From contig NZ_JAQSDH010000033.1 in the NCBI RefSeq assembly GCF_029945805.1, positions 155,579-219,578 of the forward strand: a stretch of DNA of 64,000 nt, given 5' to 3'. The DNA comes from Flavobacterium sp. (GTDB taxonomy: Bacteria; Bacteroidota; Bacteroidia; Flavobacteriales; Flavobacteriaceae). The notes beneath the pieces are model-generated. The model was not told the origin of the DNA. It made no database searches and saw nothing but the letters and a program-made list of their open reading frames with translations. A program made the translations under genes and the position numbers. This document shows positions 35,210 through 44,116 of the stretch, one piece after another (within the stretch, counting starts at the first letter, position 1; every line of letters begins with the position of its first letter).

Positions 35210-35340
35210 AGCACAACTGCTAATTACCGTATCGCGCAATTGCGAATTTTGTTCAAAATTCAGCTTTGCGTTTCACAACTCTATTGGCCTTGTAATAAAG
35301 TAAATGGTTCCGAAGTTCGCAACTGTTACGAAGCACCAGA
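35210..35340 (+). repeat. structured 3' element of the cassette-like insert
   Basis: It begins with the right inverted repeat, then CGCAATTGCG (35235-35244, a perfect palindrome), GAATTTTG-TT-CAAAATTC (35244-35261, an 8-bp stem), and TTCGCAACTGTTACGAA near the end. The 17 bases CAATTGCGAATTTTGTT at 35237-35253 recur once in the window (minus strand, 12918-12934) with one mismatch. Confidence 0.6.
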
Positions 35341-35343
35341 AAG

Positions 35344-35955
35344 TTATAATTCCTGTTTCTTTAAATAATCCAATGCATATCGACCTTCATTGAACAGTAA
35401 ATCTAGAATGGATAGGTTATTTAAATAACCATGCTTGTCTCCAAAAACTTGTGTGTACGATTCAAAAGAAGAAGTGTCTTTTTTGCCATTAATTAAATTT
35501 CTGAAATCAATTTTATCATTTACTTCATGAAAATACTCCGTAGTTTCGTTGTAATCAAATTCAAAGCCTAAACATTTTGAAACAATTGACATCGTTTCCA
35601 TATTCAAATCCATCAAAAAAGTATGTTTTTTTTCAAATATCGGACGAATGTCATCTTCAAAATATTCAAAAAAGGGAGAAGTTCGGTAAGCCGCTTCTAG
35701 TGATTTAAAATGTTGCTTTTGCCACTCAAAAGCGGTTTCAAGTTTTACCTCTTTTGTTCTTTGATGCCTTTCTTGAGTATGTTTTATCGGCACATTCAGC
35801 AATTGAATTCCATTTGGACTGTAAATGTACATTCGGCTGCGGTTGGTTTGTTTCTGGAAATTATCTTCCATTTCAAAAGTTACTATATCCGCTTTTGCCA
35901 TAGCCACAAAACTACTGATGGAAGGAAAAAAGCTTGGATGGATGATGATGCTCAT
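35344..35955 (-). CDS. WbqC-like family protein
   Basis: A 203-residue protein of the WbqC family: start MSIIIHPSFFPSISSFVAMA, RSRMYIYSPNGIQLLNVPI, EWQKQHFKSLEAAYRTSPFFEYFE, and the C-terminal GYLNNLSILDLLFNEG. In Bacteroidota the gene regularly follows lepB in a block with dapB and parAB; members elsewhere occur in O-antigen clusters. Its activity is not established. Here a four-helix-bundle gene has come between it and lepB. Confidence 0.9.
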   Translation of the reverse strand: MSIIIHPSFFPSISSFVAMAKADIVTFEMEDNFQKQTNRSRMYIYSPNGIQLLNVPIKHTQERHQRTKEVKLETAFEWQKQHFKSLEAAYRTSPFFEYFEDDIRPIFEKKHTFLMDLNMETMSIVSKCLGFEFDYNETTEYFHEVNDKIDFRNLINGKKDTSSFESYTQVFGDKHGYLNNLSILDLLFNEGRYALDYLKKQEL

Positions 35956-36044
35956 TCGGTTATACGTGAATTTGGTTATTTGATTTCTTTAGATTGATCA
36001 ATTTGATAATTTCGAAGCGAATTTAGTTTGTTCGTAATACTTTC

Positions 36045-36353
36045 TTATTGATTTCTTAAATGTAAATAATCTGTTTCAGTAACAAAAGTGAGCTCGAATG
36101 ATAGTATAAATTGGTTTAGCACTTCTACCGCAGAACTAAAAGCCATAGACGTAAAATGTGCTTTGTCTTTAAAACTTTTTCTAGCAGAACCTTCAGCCAT
36201 GTTTGATGCTATAGATATTGACGCTCTTCTTAATTGAGAAATTAATCCAAATTTTTCTGTTTCAGGAAATTTTGAAGTTATCGCATATATAGTCTTTGAA
36301 AAGTTTTTTGCTTCAATCCAAACTTCTAATTTTTCAAAAGAAAATATATACAT
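36045..36353 (-). CDS. four-helix-bundle protein (S23/IVS family), C-terminally cut by a stop codon
   Basis: A 102-residue member of the four-helix-bundle family, with FEKLEVWIEAKNFSKTIYAI, SQLRRASISIASNMAEGSAR and FTSMAFSSAVEVLNQF. The frame stops at TAA (36045-36047) after DYLHLRNQ, but it continues in the same frame as ESITNKLNSLRNYQIDQSK to a TAA at 35976-35978, which is the normal C-terminal helix of the family. A single nonsense change, or a sequencing error, would account for the truncation. The family also occurs inside 23S rRNA intervening sequences. Confidence 0.8.
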   Translation of the reverse strand: MYIFSFEKLEVWIEAKNFSKTIYAITSKFPETEKFGLISQLRRASISIASNMAEGSARKSFKDKAHFTSMAFSSAVEVLNQFILSFELTFVTETDYLHLRNQ

Positions 36354-36418
36354 TTCGCTACTTGTTAGATTATTAAATGGTTTAGTTATTTAAAAAATTG
36401 AATAACCAAATAACCAAA

Positions 36419-38149
36419 TTAACTATTCTTTCTTTTTTTCCAGAAATAATCTCCAACAAAATATAGCGCTAATAAGAAAAGGAAATACTTGAAGTAGGAC
36501 TGAGGTTGACCATCTCCACCAACAGTGGTAAATAATCGTTCCCAACGAATTTTATTAAGACCTTTTCCGTTAGAATCCCAGCTCATCCATATGAATACTG
36601 GTTTTCCAACAATATGGTTTTCTGGAGTGTATCCAAAATAACGCGCGTCTAAAGAGTTGTTTCTGTTGTCTCCCATCATCCAATAATAATCCTGTTTGAA
36701 AGTATAGGTTGTAGCTTTTTCTCCATTTATGAAAATATCATTCCCTACAACTTTCAATTTATTCCCTTCATATTCACCAATAATAATCTTATAAAGTGGC
36801 AAAGATTTTAGATCTAAATTTACTTTTGCTCCAGCTTTTGGAATGTATATAGGACCAAAATTATCACTGTTCCAATTATTCAAAGTAGTTGGAATTCCGT
36901 CAGCAGCATCAGGATAAATTCCATCTTCGACTCCAGTTTTAATAAATCTAGTTACGGAGGCAACATTCGGATCATTTTTTAATAATTCAGCCTTTTGCGC
37001 CGTTAAATTCGCTTGATAATACCCAATGCCTAAATTTAATTTTTTAAAGACATCAGCAGTAATTCCACCTGCATTAAAGTAAATGTTTGCGGAGTCTCTT
37101 GAAACTTCTGAAACTCTAACTCTTTCCTCATTAAAATAGTTTTTAACCACAGCATTGTCCCAGAGTTTCGCTTCCATTTTAAATACATAATTGTATTCTT
37201 TTATATCATTTTGCTGTAAAAATGTATCATCGTTACCATCTTTAAGCTGTACGTTATATGAAAATTGTGGTCTTGCTCTTTCAGGCAGAATTAATATTTT
37301 TCCATTAATATACACATCACCATTCTTAATCTGCAGACTATCACCCGCAATCCCGACGCAACGTTTTACATAGTTGGTTTTTTTATCAATGGGCTTGCTG
37401 TATCGTCTGTCTGCCGGTTTGTACATATGAAATAATGTATCTCGAGGCCAGTTGAAAACCACAATATCACTGTTTTTAATTTTCTCGAAACCAGGAAATC
37501 TAAAGTAAGGTAATTGTAATTTGTTCTTCCAAGATTCGGGATTGTTATCGTCATATAAGTACGATTTTGTGTGTATCACTGGAATAGTGTCATGAACCAT
37601 TGGTGCTGCCACAGAAGTCATTGGAACTCTTGCGCCATAATGAAACTTACTTACAAAAAGAAAATCACCTATTAGTAAAGATTTTTCCAAAGAAGAGGAT
37701 GGAATAGTGTAGGGTTGCATCACATAGGTGTGAACCAAAGTGGCTACCACAATTGCAAAAAGCAACGAGCTAACGGTATCTCCAGTTTTTGTTTTGGCAA
37801 CCAAACTTCTGTCAGCTATGTGTTTAAAATCTTGAGTGTAATTGATATAATAAATGTATAGTCCGAAAGTGAAGATACCTAACCATGTATCCGCAGTAGA
37901 ATTTTTCCCAAAACTTCTCAAAGTTTCAACCCAAACGACAGGGAACATAATTAGGTTAATAACTGGAATGAATAATAAAATTGTCCACCAAGCTGGGCGG
38001 TTGATTATTTTCATCAATACGATGGAATTGTATACTGGAATAAAAGCTTCGATTGGTTTTCTACCTGCTTTTTGGTATAATTTCCAAGTTCCAAGTCCAT
38101 GAATGATTTGAACAACTAGGAAAAATATAAACCAATGAAATAATGACAT
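36419..38149 (-). CDS. lepB: signal peptidase I (extended Bacteroidota form)
   Basis: A 576-residue membrane protease that removes export signals on the periplasmic side. Three helices open the chain (about 5-25, 55-78 and 90-105), then the S26 domain begins with IPSSSLEKSLLIGDFLFVSKF; by alignment with E. coli, S153 is the nucleophile. The lysine is in NYVKRCVGIAGDSLQI, and the WMMGDNRNNSLDARYFGYT box is near the C terminus. A long insertion (about 290-440) separates the box D and E regions. It is larger than most signal peptidases, as usual for Flavobacteria. Confidence 0.95.
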   Translation of the reverse strand: MSLFHWFIFFLVVQIIHGLGTWKLYQKAGRKPIEAFIPVYNSIVLMKIINRPAWWTILLFIPVINLIMFPVVWVETLRSFGKNSTADTWLGIFTFGLYIYYINYTQDFKHIADRSLVAKTKTGDTVSSLLFAIVVATLVHTYVMQPYTIPSSSLEKSLLIGDFLFVSKFHYGARVPMTSVAAPMVHDTIPVIHTKSYLYDDNNPESWKNKLQLPYFRFPGFEKIKNSDIVVFNWPRDTLFHMYKPADRRYSKPIDKKTNYVKRCVGIAGDSLQIKNGDVYINGKILILPERARPQFSYNVQLKDGNDDTFLQQNDIKEYNYVFKMEAKLWDNAVVKNYFNEERVRVSEVSRDSANIYFNAGGITADVFKKLNLGIGYYQANLTAQKAELLKNDPNVASVTRFIKTGVEDGIYPDAADGIPTTLNNWNSDNFGPIYIPKAGAKVNLDLKSLPLYKIIIGEYEGNKLKVVGNDIFINGEKATTYTFKQDYYWMMGDNRNNSLDARYFGYTPENHIVGKPVFIWMSWDSNGKGLNKIRWERLFTTVGGDGQPQSYFKYFLFLLALYFVGDYFWKKRKNS

Positions 38150-38217
38150 GATGTTGAGTTTAAAAGTTTATGTGTGTATAAGTTTAACAGTTCCTTAATT
38201 TGTTACAACTTTAATAT

Positions 38218-38922
38218 TTATTTATGTAAATCTAAAACGTCTTTCATCGAGAAAACGCCTTTTTTGTCAATAATCCATTCGGCAGCAATAACAGCTCCGA
38301 GGGCAAAACCTTCTCGGTTATGAGCCACGTGTTTTATTTCGATATAATCTACTTCAGAATTGTAAAAAACGCTGTGCGTTCCCGGAACATCATCTATTCT
38401 TTTGACATCAATAAAGACATCATCTTCTTTTGGATTTTCGATAGCCCAATTGTTTTTATCAGAATGATTGATTATAGCGTTTGCTAATGAAATTGCGGTT
38501 CCGCTAGGTTTGTCCAGCTTTTGGGTATGATGTATTTCTTCCATTGAAACGTTATAGTCTTTGAATTTAGCCATCATCTTTGCCAGATAATCATTGAGTT
38601 CAAAGAATATATTCACACCAAGACTAAAATTTGAGCCATACAGAAATGCGGCTTCTTTTTCGTTACAAAGTTTTACGATTTCATGGTAATTTTCAAGCCA
38701 ACCTGTAGTGCCAGAAACAACCGGAACTCCTAAGTTTATAGCGGTAGATATATTTTCAACGGCAACATTTGGCGCACTAAAGTCGATAGCCACATCAGCA
38801 GTTGACAAACCTTCATAGGTATTAGATTCCTCTTTTTTGAGTACAATTTCGTGACCTCTTTCGGTAGCAATTCTTTCGATTACTTTACCCATTTTACCAT
38901 ATCCTAATAAAGCTATTTTCAT
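38218..38922 (-). CDS. dapB: 4-hydroxy-tetrahydrodipicolinate reductase
   Basis: A 234-residue NAD(P)H-dependent reductase of the lysine/meso-diaminopimelate pathway. The dinucleotide-binding loop is MKIALLGYGKMGKVIE; VVSGTTGWLENY and the catalytic E-I-H-H segment SMEEIHHTQKLDKPSGTA are present. Length fits the short DapB form. It lies in the lepB block, one base from the DUF5683 gene. Confidence 0.96.
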   Translation of the reverse strand: MKIALLGYGKMGKVIERIATERGHEIVLKKEESNTYEGLSTADVAIDFSAPNVAVENISTAINLGVPVVSGTTGWLENYHEIVKLCNEKEAAFLYGSNFSLGVNIFFELNDYLAKMMAKFKDYNVSMEEIHHTQKLDKPSGTAISLANAIINHSDKNNWAIENPKEDDVFIDVKRIDDVPGTHSVFYNSEVDYIEIKHVAHNREGFALGAVIAAEWIIDKKGVFSMKDVLDLHK

Positions 38923-39480
38923 TTAGAATTTGTAATTAAAAGTTAGTCCCAAGTTAGGTTTGTAGTTGATGTCATTGGTATATACATCGGGTTGGAATGA
39001 CAGTTTATCACTCACGTTGAACTGCATTAAATGCGCATCCACATTGGCGTCCACGATATTTAAAATATAAAAACCGACGGTTACTAGCAGTGATAAATCC
39101 CTATTTCGTTGATAAAATCTTTGGGCGGCAATTAACCGAGAATCGTCAAGGTAGCCATACTGCGTATCTTCTTGACCTAATAATCGTTTTTTATACGCAT
39201 CTCGATAACTATGGTATTTTTTGTTGTTGTCGATATAAAAATAAAGACTGGTGCCTATGGCTCCATACACAACTGGAATTTTCCAATACTTTTTGTTGTA
39301 GGCTTGACCCAATCCTGGTAATATAGCCGAATAAAACGCCGCTTTTGAAGGGCGCAACGGATCAATTTCTTCTAATTTTGTAGTGTCTTTTGCTATAATC
39401 ATTGTTTCACTTTTCTGAGAAAAAACAGAGTGATTTCCCAATAAAAAGACAAACAGCGCTATGTATAAAAGTTTAGACAC
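38923..39480 (-). CDS. DUF5683 family exported protein
   Basis: A 185-residue protein with signal peptide MSKLLYIALFVFLLGNHSVFSQ and two further hydrophobic stretches near 65-85 and 130-150, containing PSKAAFYSAILPGLGQAYNKKYWKIPVVYGAIGTSLYFY, the DUF5683 signature. The start codon is GTG at 39480; it overlaps the parB stop (TAGTG) and retains the signal peptide, while the next ATG would remove it. It is always found between parB and dapB in this group. Confidence 0.9.
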   Translation of the reverse strand: MSKLLYIALFVFLLGNHSVFSQKSETMIIAKDTTKLEEIDPLRPSKAAFYSAILPGLGQAYNKKYWKIPVVYGAIGTSLYFYIDNNKKYHSYRDAYKKRLLGQEDTQYGYLDDSRLIAAQRFYQRNRDLSLLVTVGFYILNIVDANVDAHLMQFNVSDKLSFQPDVYTNDINYKPNLGLTFNYKF

Positions 39481-40382
39481 TATCCTTGGATTAGTTTGAT
39501 GATGCGATTAAAATCTTCTTCCGAATGAAACGGAATCGTAATTTTTCCTTTACCATTTCCGGCAACTTTCACGTCTATTTTAGAACCAAAAAAGTTGGTA
39601 AATGCTTTTTTCTGATCTTCTGCTATGGCAAATGTTGACGCATTTTTAGCCGCTTTTGCTGGTGCAGGTTTGATGCTTTCCTGATAATTTTTTACCAAAG
39701 TTTCTGTTTCACGAACTGAAAGATTCTGGCTAACAATTTTTTGATAAATAGCGGTCTGAACGTCTTGATCTTCAATATTGATGATCGCTCGACCGTGTCC
39801 CATACTGATAAATCCATCTCTTATTCCGGTTTGAATAATCGGATCTAACTTTAACAACCTTAAATAGTTAGCAATGGTAGAGCGTTTCTTTCCAACGCGA
39901 TCGCTCATTTGTTCTTGTGTCAATTGAATTTCGTCAATTAACCTTTGATACGAAAGCGCAATTTCTATTGGATCTAAGTCGTGACGCTGAATGTTTTCTA
40001 CCAAAGCCATGATTAACGACTCATTGTCATTGGCAATTCGGATGTAAGCCGGAACGGTAGTCAATCCAACTAATTTGGAAGCACGCAAACGTCTTTCTCC
40101 CGAAATCAATTGGTATTTATTGAAGTCTAATTTACGAACGGTAATTGGTTGAATAAGCCCTAATTCCTTGATAGATGAAGCTAATTCTTGCAACGAATCT
40201 TCGTTGAAATTAGTTCTCGGTTGAAACGGATTGATTTCGATAGCGTCAATATCCAATTCGATAATATTACCCACAACCTTGTCGGCATTTTTATCATTCA
40301 TCGATTGAATATCATTTTCAGGATCTTTCAATAAGGCAGATAAACCTCTTCCTAATGCTTGTTTTTTTATAGCTTTTGCCAT
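39480..40382 (-). CDS. parB: chromosome partitioning protein ParB
   Basis: A 300-residue CTP-dependent DNA clamp that loads at parS sites. The N terminus has KKQALGRGLSALLKD, then the ParB/Srx motif LISGERRLRASK, the helix-turn-helix around ERVGKKRSTIANYLRLL and GHGRAIINIED. The C-terminal dimerisation domain is present. It is 3 bases from parA, and its stop overlaps the next start. Confidence 0.96.
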   Translation of the reverse strand: MAKAIKKQALGRGLSALLKDPENDIQSMNDKNADKVVGNIIELDIDAIEINPFQPRTNFNEDSLQELASSIKELGLIQPITVRKLDFNKYQLISGERRLRASKLVGLTTVPAYIRIANDNESLIMALVENIQRHDLDPIEIALSYQRLIDEIQLTQEQMSDRVGKKRSTIANYLRLLKLDPIIQTGIRDGFISMGHGRAIINIEDQDVQTAIYQKIVSQNLSVRETETLVKNYQESIKPAPAKAAKNASTFAIAEDQKKAFTNFFGSKIDVKVAGNGKGKITIPFHSEEDFNRIIKLIQG

Positions 40383-40385
40383 AGC

Positions 40386-41153
40386 TTACTTACTGTTTTT
40401 TTTAATGACTTCCTGTGCCAAACTCAAATAGTTACTGGCGCCTTTACTTGTTGCATCGAAGTTTATGATACTTTCACCAAAACTTGGCGCTTCACTTAGT
40501 TTCACATTTCGCTGTATAATTGTTTTGAAAACCATATCGTTAAAATGCTTCTGAACTTCTTCTACAACTTGGTTAGACAAACGCAAACGCGAGTCGAACA
40601 TGGTCAATAAAAGCCCTTCAATATCTAAGTCAGGATTGTGTATTTTTTGTACACTTTTGATCGTATTCAGTAATTTCCCTAAACCTTCTAAAGCAAAATA
40701 TTCGCATTGAATTGGAATTATCACGCTATCAGCAGCAGTAAGTGCATTTAGCGTAAGCAAACCTAAAGACGGAGCACAATCAATTAGAATATAATCGTAC
40801 TGATCTTTCACGCTTTCTAGTGCTTGTTTCAGCATGTATTCGCGGTTTTCTTTGTCAACTAATTCAATTTCAATGGCAACCAAATCGATATGCGAAGGAA
40901 TTACCCAAACATTCGGAGCGCTACATGAAATTATAGCTTCTTCTGGGCTACTGCTGTGTTCCAGAATTTGGTAGGTGCCAATAGCTACATTTTCCACATC
41001 AATACCCAAACCAGAACTTGCGTTGGCTTGCGGATCCGCATCTATCAATAACACTTTTTTTTCTAAAACTCCCAGTGATGCTGCAAGGTTTACAGAAGTT
41101 GTTGTTTTTCCAACACCACCTTTTTGATTGGCAATAGCAATGATTTTACCCAT
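40386..41153 (-). CDS. parA: chromosome partitioning ATPase ParA
   Basis: A 255-residue deviant Walker ATPase. The A motif is KGGVGKTTT in MGKIIAIANQKGGVGKTTTS, with LLIDADPQANASSG and the DYILIDCAPSLG B motif. It distributes the chromosomal origin together with ParB. It leads the six-gene block on the minus strand that runs down to lepB and WbqC. Confidence 0.96.
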   Translation of the reverse strand: MGKIIAIANQKGGVGKTTTSVNLAASLGVLEKKVLLIDADPQANASSGLGIDVENVAIGTYQILEHSSSPEEAIISCSAPNVWVIPSHIDLVAIEIELVDKENREYMLKQALESVKDQYDYILIDCAPSLGLLTLNALTAADSVIIPIQCEYFALEGLGKLLNTIKSVQKIHNPDLDIEGLLLTMFDSRLRLSNQVVEEVQKHFNDMVFKTIIQRNVKLSEAPSFGESIINFDATSKGASNYLSLAQEVIKKNSK

Positions 41154-41286
41154 TTAATTTTTTAAAATTTAGAGCCGTAAAAATACAATTATTTATGGCT
41201 TTGCCTACGGATTTTTGTTAACAATCTTGTAAAGTTTTGAAGTAGTGAATAGTAGAAACAGAAAAGAAAAAAGACTATAATTCTTG

Positions 41287-41331
41287 AATACTCTTAAATC
41301 AAATCGTGAAGATCAATACTCTTAAATCAAA
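41287..41331. repeat. 17-bp direct repeat in a 7-bp register
   Basis: AATACTCTTAAATCAAA occurs at 41287-41303 and again at 41315-41331, with exactly 28 bases between starts. The 28-base unit divides into four heptamers, so this is another member of the 7-bp class. It lies at the 3' end of the dienoyl-CoA reductase gene. Confidence 0.65.
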
Positions 41332-41334
41332 AAT

Positions 41335-42216
41335 TTATTTATTCCCTTTATTCTTTATCATGGTTTCCAACATATCCCACATTTCTTGTGGAATTTTTTC
41401 AAGAATATTGAATTGTCCAGCACCTTGCAACCATTCGCCACCATCAATTACAATAACTTCTCCGTTGATATACGCAGAGAAATCAGAAACCAAATAAGCG
41501 GCTAAATTGGCTAATTCTTGATGATCGCCAACACGTTTCAAAGGCACTTTCTTAGCCATATCAAATTTTTCAGCTAAATCACCCGGAAGTAATCGGTCCC
41601 AAGCGCCTTTTGTTGGAAATGGTCCTGGTGCTATCGCGTTCATTCGGATGCCGTATTTTGCCCATTCTACAGCCAAACTTCTGGTCATAGCCAGAACTCC
41701 AGCTTTCGCAGTGGCACTCGGAACTACATAGCCCGAACCGGTCCAAGCATAAGTGGTGACAATATTCAACACATTGCAGTTGGTTTGTTTGGTTTCGATC
41801 CAATGTTTTCCAAACGCTAGGGTACAGTTTTTAGATCCTTTCAGAACGATATCGATAATAGTGTCAAAGGCATTCGCAGACAATCTTTCCGTAGGAGAAA
41901 TGAAGTTTCCTGCTGCGTTATTAAGCAATACATCTACTTTGCCGAAGGTTTCTAAAACTTTTGCCAACATAGCTTCAACTTGATCGTAATGACGCACATC
42001 GCACTGAATCGGAAGACATGTTCCACCGGTTTCTTTCTCTAATTCGGCTGCCGTAGTTTTTAGCTTATCCATATCGCGTGACGAAATCGCTACTTTAGCA
42101 CCTAATTCAAGGAAATATTTGGTCATGGCTTTACCTAATCCGCTTCCGCCACCAGTTACTACTATTACTTTACCAGATAACGCATTATCGCGTAACATTT
42201 TTGCTGAGAAATTCAT
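41335..42216 (-). CDS. SDR family oxidoreductase, 2,4-dienoyl-CoA reductase-like
   Basis: A 293-residue short-chain dehydrogenase. The cofactor loop is VVTGGGSGLGKAM and the NNAAGNF motif follows. The segment TYAWTGSGYVVPSATAKAG, with EWAKYGIRMNAIAPGPFPTKG, matches mitochondrial 2,4-dienoyl-CoA reductase (DECR1) closely, including its shifted tyrosine and the AKAG lysine. This enzyme removes double bonds during oxidation of unsaturated fatty acids. It stands alone, not in a fad cluster. Confidence 0.9.
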   Translation of the reverse strand: MNFSAKMLRDNALSGKVIVVTGGGSGLGKAMTKYFLELGAKVAISSRDMDKLKTTAAELEKETGGTCLPIQCDVRHYDQVEAMLAKVLETFGKVDVLLNNAAGNFISPTERLSANAFDTIIDIVLKGSKNCTLAFGKHWIETKQTNCNVLNIVTTYAWTGSGYVVPSATAKAGVLAMTRSLAVEWAKYGIRMNAIAPGPFPTKGAWDRLLPGDLAEKFDMAKKVPLKRVGDHQELANLAAYLVSDFSAYINGEVIVIDGGEWLQGAGQFNILEKIPQEMWDMLETMIKNKGNK

Positions 42217-42363
42217 AAGTTTTTAATTTTTAGTAAATATATAAAACTAATTATTTCAAAAACAAACAAACTGCATCTAAGAACGGGAATTTCAATCCCA
42301 TTTTTGAGATTAATCGACAAGTTTATTTAATTTCAGAAAAATAGCAATTAGCTTCTGGATTGT

Positions 42364-43974
42364 TTATACTGCCAAAATAAAATCGGTAAGATTTTCTTCG
42401 GTGCTGAGCTGTAGTTTTTTGCGCAGGCGATGGCGTGCCGTTTTAACGCTATCAGGAGAAATATTGAGGATAGATGCCATTTCTTTTATGGATAGATTTA
42501 GTTTTATTAAGGCACAAATTTTTAGATCATTCGAACTGATATCGGGATATTTGCCTTTCAAGCGGGTGTAGAAATTCTTGTTGACACTTTCAAAATGGCT
42601 ATCAAAATCCTTCCAATTATTCTCCTGAATCGTGTATTTGGAAACTATTTTTTTTATTTCGGTTTCCGATGTGGCTTCCTTTCTATTGAGAAGTGTTTTG
42701 ATTTCGTCTAGAAGCTCATTTTTCTCCAACATTTGGATAGTAATCGCACTCAACTGACTTTCTTTAAACTCTAAATCGTTTTGAAACTGATGCTGCTTAA
42801 GTTGTTTTTGCTCTTCTAGCACCAAAACTAATTCTTCTTTAGTTTTCAAAAGTTGCTTGTCTCTCTTATTGATACGTTTCAAAAACAGATACAGAATCGT
42901 AAAGACAAGAATCAATAAAACCAAAAGTGCGACGAGAAGATAATTCGTTAGTGCAGAAACTTCATGTTCTGCGGAGATCAATTTAAGCTTTCTGTTTTTC
43001 TCCGAAACATCGAATTGAACTTCCAAACTTTTTACAATTTGGTCTCTTTCGAATGAATAGAAGCTGTCTTTAATTGTTAGTATCTTATGTTGTAATTGGC
43101 TTACTTCTTGATAATTTTCTTCTTCTTTTTTTAGTTCAATTAAAGCTTCTAGCGCTTTGATTTCAAATGTTTTGTCTGAAATTGTTGCCGAAGTAATTCG
43201 CGCTTTATTAAAATAATTTTCGGCTTGACTTAGATCATTTTCAAATTTCATATACCAATTTCCCATGGCAATTAAAGCGGTAACCTGTGCTTGTTTATTT
43301 CTCGTACTTTGGGCAGTAGTCAAAGCTTTTTTGAAGTAGTTTACACTAATTTCTTTTTGGTTTCTATCCTTTGCAATTTCTCCCAATCGACAATAAGAAG
43401 AAGGTAAATAGGCAACATTCTTTGCTTTTTCAAATTCGTGTAAGGCTAAAGTATAATATTCTTCTGCTTCGACTTTTTCGTTTTTTAATTCGCTTAAAAA
43501 TCCTAGGCTATTGTACGCTAATCCAAGTGTTCCTGATGTATCGGTTTTGTCTTTTAACTCGGCTACCACCTCAGCGCTTAATTGCATTGCTTCCTTATAC
43601 TTTTTCTGTCGCGCATAAATCGTGCTGATTAACTGCAGGCATTTGTAACGACCAATATGTGCTTTTTCGGGATTTGTTTTTTCGAGTTGCTTGTATTCGT
43701 AGAGTGATTTGGTAACGAACTGTAGACCTTTTTCGAGGCTAGAACCGTACGAGCAGATTCCTAGATAGAATAAAGATTCAGCTTTATCTGCCGTATTTTT
43801 TTCTTTTGTGGCTATTTCTAATGCTTGCGAAAAGTATCCAAAAGCTTCATTTTCATTATCTTGTATGAGTTCAGCCCACCCTTTTTGCATCAACGGATTT
43901 GCAGATGGCGCGGCAAAACCAGTCATCAAAAGCAAAAAAGAAATAGAAAGAAAAAGACGTTGTACAAAATTCAT
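42364..43974 (-). CDS. TPR and LuxR-type helix-turn-helix membrane regulator
   Basis: A 536-residue protein with signal peptide, seven or so TPR repeats (about 35-290), one membrane helix (about 340-362, LLVALLVLLILVFTILYLFL), a coiled coil and a C-terminal LuxR-type helix-turn-helix (LKICALIKLNLSIKEMASILNISPDSVKTARHRLRKK). It would bind DNA on the cytoplasmic side and sense something outside through the TPR part. Such proteins are common in Bacteroidota; target genes are unknown. Confidence 0.88.
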   Translation of the reverse strand: MNFVQRLFLSISFLLLMTGFAAPSANPLMQKGWAELIQDNENEAFGYFSQALEIATKEKNTADKAESLFYLGICSYGSSLEKGLQFVTKSLYEYKQLEKTNPEKAHIGRYKCLQLISTIYARQKKYKEAMQLSAEVVAELKDKTDTSGTLGLAYNSLGFLSELKNEKVEAEEYYTLALHEFEKAKNVAYLPSSYCRLGEIAKDRNQKEISVNYFKKALTTAQSTRNKQAQVTALIAMGNWYMKFENDLSQAENYFNKARITSATISDKTFEIKALEALIELKKEEENYQEVSQLQHKILTIKDSFYSFERDQIVKSLEVQFDVSEKNRKLKLISAEHEVSALTNYLLVALLVLLILVFTILYLFLKRINKRDKQLLKTKEELVLVLEEQKQLKQHQFQNDLEFKESQLSAITIQMLEKNELLDEIKTLLNRKEATSETEIKKIVSKYTIQENNWKDFDSHFESVNKNFYTRLKGKYPDISSNDLKICALIKLNLSIKEMASILNISPDSVKTARHRLRKKLQLSTEENLTDFILAV

Positions 43975-44066
43975 CAGCCAAAATTAGAACTTTTTATTGA
44001 ATTCTCAGTTCTTTGATTCCGTTGGAGTATATTTGACTTAGGTACTTAGTAAATTATCTTTACAAA

Positions 44067-44094
44067 AAAAGCACCTTAAAATAAAGTGCTTTTT
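44067..44094 (-). terminator. terminator of the DUF4440 lipoprotein gene
   Basis: Stem AAAAGCAC (44067-44074) / GTGCTTTT, with A and T runs on both sides, so it can act in both directions. It lies 22 bases past the stop codon at 44117. Confidence 0.65.
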
Positions 44095-44116
44095 CAAATA
44101 GTAAAGTTTAGTAGTA

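Larger units (their letters stand above)
34788..35340 (+). mobile_element. possible one-gene cassette-like insert
   Basis: A single hypothetical gene is bounded by 14-base inverted repeats: TTAGCAGCTGTGCT at 34788-34801 and AGCACAACTGCTAA at 35210-35223 (13 of 14 complementary). The right repeat starts one base after the stop codon and is followed by a structured, relatively GC-rich segment to about 35340. The arrangement resembles a gene cassette with a 3' recombination element, but I see no integrase and no perfect attC core (GTTRRRY). Confidence 0.4.

Noticed and set aside
38150..42363. parS site near parAB
   Set aside because: I looked for TGTTnCACGTGnAACA-like palindromes around parA and parB and found none, so no site is claimed.
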